A stretch of DNA of 64,000 bases, from NCBI GenBank assembly GCA_032622095.1, contig CP136063.1:7733814-7797813 (forward strand). Reading direction: 5' to 3'. Positions 56,236-64,000 of this stretch are shown here, one piece after another. The notes below the pieces were generated by a model. The model was not told where the DNA came from, made no database searches, and saw nothing but the letters and a program-made list of their open reading frames with translations. A program made the position numbers and the translations under genes. Source of the DNA: Siphonodentalium dalli (lineage: Eukaryota; Mollusca; Scaphopoda; Gadilida; Siphonodentaliidae). The number at the start of each line of letters is the position of its first letter. Within the stretch, counting starts at the first letter, position 1.

Positions 56236-58371
56236 GAGGGGGCACTAATAATGTGTCCATTCTTTACCTGAGCAATGCCAGGTACCCTATCTAGTAATTG
56301 ATACAGATATGATGGACTTATTTTTTGTATGGTGGAATGATTATGTCCCGCGCTGACAGCACCCCTCCTCTCGTGCAAGTTTCCTCACCAAGCAGGTACT
56401 CACTGTCTGATGGCTCTATTTTCATATTTTAAAATCACCTCCATATCACCTTATTGTGAAGTGCATCATTGATCTACCATTTAGTAAAGGTATCCCACAA
56501 ATTTGTCATAAATGTACTTCAAATATATTACTGTATGCAGACATCTATCCAATTATTGGAGATCCTAACACAGGCTTGTCTTTCAACACACAATTGATAC
56601 AAACGCTTGCCATTCAAGGCACATATCTAAATTATTGTTCCTTCAATACATTGAAACTCCACAAGTACAACAGGGCATCAGATGAATATTTAAACTAAAC
56701 TGTTTAAAAAATGGAAAGATTCAAGCTTCAAGCAAACTTCAAGCTTCTGTTGGCCCATCAGAGGAGATACTGTAGGGAATCTTTTTGACCAAACCACTTT
56801 GATTTGAAATGGAAGTGCGCGACTAAAATATTGTAATCTGTGGGTAACATCAGGTGTGGTTTCTTCACTGCTTCAAGATTGCTGACTAATATTGATTTGA
56901 ATTTATAGATATTGGGATGAAATATCTCCAAATATTGACAGTAGAATTCTTGTCTATAGGCTCTATAAAAACTGGTAATTTAGTAACACAGCTGGGGGAT
57001 AATACAAATGGAAACACTTTAGAAATGACCTATTGAAAGATGCAATTGCCCACATGCCTGTAAATATATTCATTATTGACTGAATGTAATACAGAACCGC
57101 ATGCACTGTATCTGTAATTGATAAACATCTTGCAATGGTTATTTCATTTATAACACTGGTTATACATTTTGGTATATCTTAAAAGGATAAGATATAAAAA
57201 TGTCGTTTCATCTCATCGATAGAGTCAATATTATTTTCATCTCATGCATCCATGAAATGTTGGAAGGTCTTCTCCCCAACTGTTTTCAGAGGCCATATAT
57301 CCAGGACAATGGAGAGAGAGAGAAAGAGAAATACTGTCAAATTTTTTATTCAAATTCGGGAAAAGTCCATAACAACAATATCTAATATGTGCTCTATAGT
57401 AGTACATACATGTATATATTAAAGTATGGAGCTTCAAAGATAACATGAGAGTTGCACAAAATATTGTATTTAAGAAATGAATAACACACACACAAACCCA
57501 CTGCATTCATTTCTTTATTTATATAGCTTTTTTATTGTTTATTCCCATAAACAAGACCAAAATCACCAACCAAATAAAGTTAAAATTTGTGGCCAATTTG
57601 GTCCAACAGTTTAACCTGAAGTAGGAACATATTCCATTATGGACTGTTGGTTAAAAAACATACACGAGGGAAAAATAAACCAAACTATGAGAACAATTCT
57701 AACCTATTTTTTATGTGAACATCTAATCTACAACTAATGTTATACCAGGCATGAAATTTTCAACTGTTTAAATTTTGATCAAATAGGGGGTCAAAACTCC
57801 ACCGCTCTACACTCCTTCCCTGTTGCCTCCAACATTGCCCCCACCCAGGCTTCCTAGAAATCAATATTATTATACCAGTACCAAACAGGATAGAGAGCTA
57901 ATCTCTTATCTCTGCCCCTATTAGAACAAATGTGAATCCCCATCTATAAGATCGATTCATCTAGTAATATCAATATACCCCCACTATCCAATAGGGTATG
58001 ATTTCACCTGGATAAGTGGTGGTTAACAAAATAATATTGGGACAGCCAAGTCTGTATTTAGAGTGTCTGACCTCTGCATAATGAGGTCCACAAAAGGTGA
58101 ATTTAATGAGTCATGACACTATTCCCCCAAGGTGGAATAGCACAACGTATTCACCCTCTGGGGATATCATTTCCTAACGAGAGGCCAATCACGACCGACA
58201 GATGTTTAACCCATACCTTGGCGATAGCGATTAGCTATAACTGATAATTGGTCTAAGATATGATCACAGTAATACATATATCAGTACTTAAACTTAAAAT
58301 CAAAAGCTCAAATAATTTGTCTTAAGGGGTTAAAGTATTTGGGGTGGGGGAGGAGTCTATTTAAATAATTA
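56236..58371. other. No gene seen
   Basis: Frames at 56456 (80 codons) and 57237 (minus, 89 codons) have no recognised domain, and the latter is low-complexity at its AGAGAGAG tract. No array is seen. Confidence 0.35.
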
Positions 58372-58462
58372 CGGCAGTTGAAGGCAATTATTAGTACTCA
58401 TCTCGATATCTAACAAATCTGAGCTTTGATGTGTGACTTCCTCGACTCGAATCAAATATGTC
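58372..58462. mobile_element. Fragment of the MITE at 59961-60490
   Basis: TTACGGCAGTTGAAGGCAAT, TATTAGTACTCATCTCGA and CCTCGACTCGAATCAAATAT match 60226-60385. This copy lacks the doubled 42-bp unit found there, so that doubling is a later event in the other copy. Confidence 0.75.
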
Positions 58463-58919
58463 TATTTAAATCTCATAACTCGGTCCCTATTCACAAAATG
58501 ACCTCTCACTGTGAGATCCAATGGTTTAACCATTAATAAATTTGACAGATAGGATAAACAATTATCCAGCCAGCAGATTGTTTGTCTTTACCTTCATACA
58601 ACCACCCCTAGAGCTTTGTAACATATGTCACCACTTAATTAATAACAGATTTCGCTTGGAATGACATCTATTAAAGGTACTCTCATATACTCTGGATATT
58701 GGATGTTCACATGGCAATTTATTGCTATCATTATATTACATGCAACTATTGCAATAAAATCTTCATATCTTCAAAAAAGGACATCACACCTAATTAATGG
58801 TATACAACTAAAACAAATTAGTGTCAATAAAAAAAAAAATTTTAATTAAATATTTTTTTATTATTTAATATAAAAGTTTTTTAATATTTTTTGCGTGTTA
58901 AATTGAGCGAGGAAATTCA

Positions 58920-59173
58920 ATCTATAAAAGGGTCATAACTCCTTTAAAATAAATCGGATCAAACCCATATTCGAACTCGAACTGTATTTTGGGCTGAGAA
59001 ACCTATATACAAAACTTGGTTCCGATCAAATAGAAAATGATAGAGCTATCGCATTATGCCTAAAGTGTCTACGGACGGACAGACAGATGGATGTACAGAT
59101 GGATAGATGAACGACGAGTGGTCAATCCGGACATTGACACTATGTGTACCATACTATGGTATAGGTACACATA
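58920..59173. repeat. Modular repeat, one unit, with terminal TATGTGTACC hairpin
   Basis: GGGTCATAACTCC, CGGATCAAACCCATATTCGA, ACAAAACTTGGTT, ACGGACGGACAGACAG, GAGTGGTCAATCCGGACA, then the hairpin TATGTGTACCATA / TATAGGTACACATA (59141-59173). It matches the three-unit copy at 61413-61937. Confidence 0.8.
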
Positions 59174-59936
59174 AAAAGTGTTATCTCATGCAGAGTACAA
59201 GAAAATGTATGAAAGTTCAAACCTGTTGTGCCTTTTTAATATTTCTATTCACATTTGTAATCAATTGAAATCAATGTCGAAAAAACTTTCCATTAATATA
59301 TAAATAAAACAAACTAGACTGAGATTAAATCATCTTAATTCCAACATCGTGTCTCTAAAACGTTCTTTAGAATCTCGTCCAGTTAAACCTACTATCGATT
59401 GTATGACGTGGTAGGCTCCTGCGAATATTCGATATTCGATTCGAAAGTCAAATTCGATTCGAATTCGAGTCGAAATTGCCAACTCGAAATTTTGAATATA
59501 CTTTGACGGAAACGTAAGTTGTTTACGGACAAGTACACATGTCGATCTTAGCTGTTTTTGTGGCATTTAATTCCAGAAAATTATGTATATATACACCTAA
59601 TAATTCTTATTCTACATCGCGGATGTTCGCATGCTATTAAATATAATTATATCCAGCAATTAGCCACTATAGGACAACTAAATACGACGGGAATTATAGC
59701 TTTAAAATGGTAGCAAAAGCTCGGAGATTGCCGATGGACCGACGACGCGAGTAGTAGTGCTCAGTCTCATAACAACCGATAGGGTTATCCATCGTCTATC
59801 CGTCTCAGATTCCTCGTTATGTAATATCGTTGAGACTGTAAACAACACGTGTTCCCGGTGTTGAAAAGAGCATTTTGGCGGTGTTTTCTTTTGAAGTTGT
59901 CTTTCAGTTTCGGAGCTTTCGTTTACACTGGACAAA

Positions 59937-60697
59937 ATGTCAACAGTCATTCATGTTTATTTTAAAGGTACTCAATCCGATCAAACTCCTCTCAATTACT
60001 ATTTCAATGGCTTCGGGGGTCAAACATATTTGATTCGAGTCGAGGAAGTCACCCATCAAAGCTCAGATTTGTTAGATATCGATTTTAGAAATTTATTATT
60101 TTTCATTATCGGGAATACTTTCTGGCCCAGAACTCAGTCAAAATTGCGTTATTATTACCACTTGATTTTAGAGTTATCCATCCTTGTCTGTTTGAATAGA
60201 TTTTGGTGTACACATCCCGAGCAGATTACGGCAGTTGAAGGCAATTATTAGTACTCATCTCGAGTAAATAACAAATTTCAAAAATTATTAGTACTCATCT
60301 CGAGCAAATAACAAATTTCAAAAATCAATATCTAATAACTATGAGCTTTGTTTGATGGGTTCCTCGACTCGAATCAAATATTTTTTACCCCCAAAGCCAA
60401 ATAAATAGTAATATAAGACCCTCTGATCGGATTGTTGTTGTTGGAATCTGTTGAGATGGGGACCCTCTGTTCGGATTGAGTACCTTTAAACATGATAAAG
60501 CTTCAGGCAGTGCAGGGACTTACACGTGTGATGAATGCAACATGGTGTATAAAACGCAAGCATCTGGGACAACTACCCATCTATGGAATCATCTACCCTG
60601 CGACTGTTGTTGCGTCTTCAAGTTTATAACAACTAGTGTTTCCGAATGCCGAATTGCAATTTTGCATGTACATGCAGACTATATAAATTTTGCGTGA
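59937..60697 (+). pseudogene. BED zinc-finger fragment of a hAT transposase, interrupted by a MITE
   Basis: An ATG (AAAATGTCAACAG, 59937) opens a frame of nine to ten codons (MSTVIHVYF) that stops making sense at TTTAAA (59961). On the far side of the MITE (60485 onward) the same frame resumes with KHDKASG..., then TYTCDECNMVYKT, an SGTTTHLWNHL segment and a Cys-rich stretch. C-x2-C followed by H-x3-H in this setting is the BED finger, the DNA-binding N-terminus of many hAT transposases and ZBED proteins. The catalytic and dimerisation regions are absent. After about 60600 the frame loses resemblance and ends at TGA. Position inside an element with hAT termini and 8-bp duplication favours transposase over a host ZBED gene. 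Confidence 0.75.
59961..60490. mobile_element. MITE inserted in the BED-finger frame
   Basis: TTTAAAGGTACTCAATCCGA (59961-59980) is the exact reverse complement of TCGGATTGAGTACCTTTAAA (60471-60490). Similarity extends inward: TTTGATTCGAGTCGAGGAAG at about 60028 against CTTCC/GGTTCCTCGACTCGAATCAAA at about 60358. The insertion target appears to be TTTAAA (or TTAA within it); removing the element and one copy restores the flanking frame. TTAA would suit piggyBac-like elements, but the type is not proven. A 42-bp unit (ATTATTAGTACTCATCTCGA...) is doubled at 60243-60330. Confidence 0.85.
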
Positions 60698-61036
60698 TTT
60701 TAGTTCCGATAATCCGTTTAGTGGTAATATATTAATTGTTGTGATGGCAGCATGGACGTTTTAATTTGTTTTTGTTTTTCTCGACAATTATAAATCGAAG
60801 TTAATAGTATCACAAACGACGGTTCATCGCCACATAAGTTGTGATGGAACTTCATGCATGTAGTTCATAGAACGTTTCACAAATCGTCTAATCGTTAACA
60901 AAACATGCCTAATTGAGAAGCAACACACATATATGATTCGATTCGATATTCGATTCTATATTCGATTCGATTTCGTGGATTCGATTCGAAATTCGATTCG
61001 ATCAAAATATCCAATTCGCAGGACCCTATGACGTGG

Positions 61037-61412
61037 TTTTAAAAAATTTTAAAACCAAAGTTGTCTTCCCATGCAACCAACAAATCTACTAAACACAATC
61101 ACATTATTAACCCCCAATAGTAATGCTATTAAACAATAAAACCAGATTATGCCTTTAAGATGAAATTTAAATAACCATGCATATAAAATATAAAAGCATA
61201 AACATTCCATCTATGATATCTCATCATATGGCCAACACATCTGCTAGCAGTTAATTAACTCAATGCAAGAGAGAGTCATTGTCACTTTATACTATCTCTG
61301 TTGCTCAATGTGAGAAGACAACTTCATGGCATTGTAAACCTGATTTATTAGATTCTACCTGGACAGTGCAAACTGTGTATCTTTGATATATTTTAGAGAT
61401 GAATAAAATAAT
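61037..61412. other. No gene seen; AT-rich DNA
   Basis: Host flank of the hAT element. No exon or array is seen. Confidence 0.4.
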
Positions 61413-61937
61413 CAAAGGGTCATAACGCCCGCCATTAAATAATATCGGATCAAACCCATATTCGAATTCGATCTGTATTTTGAGTTGAGAAACTCACATA
61501 CAAAATTTGGTTTCTATCAGTTGGAATATGGTTGATTTATCGAAGCATGCATGAATTCTATGTCAAAGGGCCATAACTCCATTAAAAAATATCGGATCAA
61601 ACCCATATTCGAACTAGATATGTATTTTGGGCTAAGAAACTCGCATACCAGATTTGGTGACGGTCAGATAATTTTTTTTTGAGTTATGGCAGCATGCATG
61701 AATTCTAAGTCGAAAAAGGGCCATAACTCCATAAAAAAAAATCTGATCAAACCCATATTCGAACTTGATCTGTATTTGGTGCTGCGAAATTCATATACAA
61801 AATTTGGTTCTGATCAGATAGAATATATTTCAGTTATCGCACCATGCGTAAAGTGTCTACAGACAGACGGACTAACGACGAGTGGTCAATCCGGACAACG
61901 ACACTATGTTTACCATACTATGGTATGGGTAAACATA
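61413..61937. repeat. Modular repeat, three units of about 145-150 bp, with terminal hairpin
   Basis: AAAGGG(T/C)CATAACTCC then GGATCAAACCCATATTCGAA and ACAAAATTTGGTT starts units at about 61417, 61565 and 61714. After the last come CAGACAGACGGAC, GAGTGGTCAATCCGGACA and the hairpin TATGTTTACCATA / TATGGGTAAACATA (61905-61937). Confidence 0.85.
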
Positions 61938-61949
61938 ATATAAGTGTCA

Positions 61950-62620
61950 ATGACACTGTAGCTCAACTTAGGTAGGGGAATAATTTAATGGTTGACAGTA
62001 AATGGAGGAATAGGAAAGGTGCCAATTGAAATGTCTAACCTAGCTGTGCCAAAGGATTTAGTCATGTAAAGAGTAAAATCCAAGATGGCTGCTGTCTGCC
62101 ATGTTTTTTGGCCGAGCAAGCCCAAAATGACTCGTTCCCATCCACATGTCATTGTTAACATCCATGACAAATTTCATGAAGATCCGACTAAAGCTACGAC
62201 CTGCAGCCTGCGCCAAAGGATTTAGTCATGCGAAGAGTAAAATCCAAAATGGCTGCTGGCGGCCATGTTTTTTGACCGAACGACCCCAAAATCACTCGTT
62301 CCCAACTACAATGTCAATATGAACATCCATGACAAATTTCATGATGATCAGACGAACAGTACGATCTGTAGCCCGCGCCAATGGATTTAATTTTGAAATC
62401 CAAGATGGCCACCAGTGGCCATGTCTTTTGGTCGAATGACCCCAAAATGACTCGTTCCCATCTACATGTCAATGTCAACATTCATGACAAATTTCATAAA
62501 GATCAGACCAAAGGTACGACCTGTAGCCCGCGCCAAAGGAAATTGTTGACAGACACACAGACACACGGACGACAACTCATGGCAATAGCTCAAACTTACA
62601 AAGTAAGTTGAGCTAAAAAT
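61950..62620. repeat. Modular repeat, three units of about 170 bp, with AGCTCAAC terminal hairpin
   Basis: GCCAAAGGATTTAGTCATG, AAATCCAAGATGGC(T/C)GC, CCCAAAATGACTCGTTCCCA, ATGACAAATTTCATGA and ACGACCTGTAGCC recur in order in three units (about 62048, 62215, 62375). The array ends with CAGACACACGGACGACAACT and the hairpin AGCTCAAACTTAC / GTAAGTTGAGCT (62587-62614). The last part recurs reversed at 31724. Confidence 0.85.
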
Positions 62621-63170
62621 GACCCTATTTGAACAAATCTGAACCCGGTCACCCAAGGCCCATCCATACTGAATATAATTTACTTTCATTAAAGATTAAA
62701 GTTCCATAACTCTGCAGATGTTATAATGGTGTTACCATTTTCAAATTTTAAAACATGTTTTAAAAAAAAATTATGTTTGTTAAATTGAGCAAGGTGAAAA
62801 TTCCCAAAAAACTGAATTAAAATTGTTTATTTATTTTTTAAGTTATATCACTGGCTCCGTCAACATTTGAACCAGTGACTTCATTTGAACTAATCTTAAT
62901 CACAGTCCCCCAAGGACCCTTTGTACCAAATATGAACCCATTCGCCCCAATTAAATTTGAGAAGTAGTCATTTTAAAAATTACTAAGGTGGAAAAGAGTT
63001 ATGGTTCATTTGAAAAAACCTGAATGTGATTCACATAGGGAACATCCACACCAAATATGAACCCATTCTGTCTTACGGTTTTGGAGGAGAAGATGATTCT
63101 TGACGGACGGACGGACAAGGAGTGATGATTATAGCTCCACCGGAAACTTCGTTTCAGGTGAGCTGAAAAG
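62621..63170. repeat. Modular repeat with ACGGACGGACGG tract and AGCTCCACC hairpin
   Basis: TTTGAACAAATCTGAACCC (62631), ACCAAATATGAACCCATTC (62926, 63051) and AAGAGTTATGG modules precede GACGGACGGACGGACAAGG (63103). The terminal hairpin AGCTCCACCGGAAAC / GTTTCAGGTGAGCT spans 63133-63164. Confidence 0.75.
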
Positions 63171-63254
63171 CTGAAAGTATTTATTTTCATAAAATCTGCC
63201 AAGTATTTTTAACCCACACAGAACCAAGTCAGTCCAATAATAGCTTGAGTTTCA

Positions 63255-63812
63255 CTAGACCAAGTCTTCTCAGTCCACAACAGCTTGGGACATCTGTTGG
63301 GTTGATGCTGTTTTGGAAGAGTCCCCTCCCATTACTCTTCTATAACAAACTTTACATCCATAATTGTGTGTGGGAGTTATCTTGCTTATGTCTTCAGATG
63401 AGGTCAAATGGATGCTTTGTGTATGTGACCATAGATGGCAGCCTTTCCCAAGCACGATGATACAAAAGTATCAAACATGCATAATTATATCAGAGGTCCA
63501 TTAAATGTCAGAGCAACAAAATTGATAAGAAAACAAAGCTTTGTTTTCCAGAGAATTTTGATTTGTCTCGCTATCAGAAAATGTATTTAAACAATACATG
63601 AAACGATCATATCATCACTTTACCTTTTCTATCAAGATTATTCTGTCAGATTATTTATCACATTCAGGGGTTCATGTGAATGTCTGGGCTTCACATGTAC
63701 ATATAGTACATATTTTGAATGAAAGTCCATTATAGAAGAGTAACGGGAGGGGACTAAAACAGCATCATCCCAACCGATATCCGATGTTGTGGACCGAGAA
63801 GACTTGGTCTAG
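63255..63812. mobile_element. MITE with about 95-bp terminal inverted repeats
   Basis: CTAGACCAAGTCTTCTCAGT on the left pairs with the right end ACCGAGAAGACTTGGTCTAG. The arms continue through GTCCACAAC, GTTGGGTTGATGCTGTTTTG, GAGTCCCCTCCC and TTACTCTTCTATA (63255-63352 and 63728-63812). The core of about 370 bp is AT-rich and non-coding. The target duplication was not decided. Confidence 0.82.
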
Positions 63813-64000
63813 AGTATCAGCTGTGAATTATCAATCGATTTCAATGTTCTGGTCACGTGATGCCACGGGCGATGCATTTGAACTGAGAGGGGGGAAATGA
63901 CATTGGAGATTTTGTTTTTGTGATGCGTATTATAAAAGACGAATGGAGCCCTCAAATTAATGTCCTCATAGTAGTGAACATCCCTACCAAATTTCATTGA
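63813..64000. other. No gene seen; window end
   Basis: The last bases (CATCCCTACCAAATTTCATT) look like the start of another modular repeat cut by the window edge. Confidence 0.4.

Larger units (their letters stand above)
59412..61028 (+). mobile_element. hAT transposon fossil with exact 8-bp target duplication
   Basis: The termini are TAGGCTCCTGCGAAT and, inward from the right, TAGGGTCCTGCGAAT. TGACGTGG is exactly duplicated at 59404-59411 and 61029-61036. Subterminal regions are rich in ATTCGATTCGA words on both sides (59430-59490, 60935-61010), as in many hAT elements. The interior carries a BED zinc-finger frame split by a MITE (59961-60490). Without the MITE the element is about 1.1 kb, far too short for a complete transposase, so it is an internally deleted derivative. 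The strand follows the BED frame. Confidence 0.88.

Overview
The window reads as nuclear DNA of a marine invertebrate. The low gene density, the many short non-coding repeats, the ACATGTACATGT-type simple motifs and the GACGGACGGACGG-tagged modular repeats suggest a mollusc, possibly a gastropod. That placement is an inference from repeat style, not from a marker gene. There is no operon structure, and almost every long reading frame lies inside a repeat. Only one gene looks intact: a single-exon, secreted PAN-like plus C-type-lectin protein on the minus strand at 13613-14329. A second real coding fragment, a BED zinc finger at about 59937-60697, is the broken transposase remnant of a hAT transposon.

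The rest is a dense and partly nested record of DNA transposons. Layout: 940-2406 fold-back element whose inverted repeats are built of 16-bp tandem units; 3705-4835 array of 300-380 bp units; 6619-6693 perfect palindrome; 8014-8216, 8538-8703 and 8958-9730 three inverted-repeat elements; 10353-11079 Helitron-like tail; 11744-12212 inverted-repeat element with hairpins inside its arms; 12371-12622 42-bp satellite; 13613-14329 lectin gene; 16888-19692 a 2.8-kb element with perfect 49-bp ends and a nested hAT-type MITE; 20546-21514 two tandem MITEs, one carrying a 5S-rRNA-derived insertion; 22137-22525 inverted-repeat element; 22528-25760 half a hAT MITE followed by three head-to-tail Helitron-like units; 27612-28143 hAT MITE with exact 8-bp target duplication.

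Further right: 29380-31000 modular repeats; 32095-38075 an inverted pair of repeat copies, one interrupted by a Helitron-like element (37265-37716) and the other serving as its empty site; 33052-35550 a recent 1.7-kb direct duplication; 36807-36888 tRNA-like pseudogene; 41690-44060 satellite field of a self-complementary 22-bp monomer, including a 66-bp higher-order array; 45190-45740 82-bp array; 45893-47515 inverted-repeat element filled with ten 140-bp repeats; 49029-49246 second copy of the 8014 MITE; 49889-49975 tRNA-derived SINE head; 51265-51860 modular repeat; 59412-61028 hAT transposon whose BED-finger frame is split by another MITE; 61410-63170 modular hairpin-ended repeats; 63255-63812 MITE.

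The genes do not form a pathway. The main interest is the transposon biology: exact target-site duplications, nested insertions, a paralogous empty site, and hairpin modules shared between unrelated element families. All family names rest on termini, target duplications and motif reading by eye. No database search or alignment program was used.
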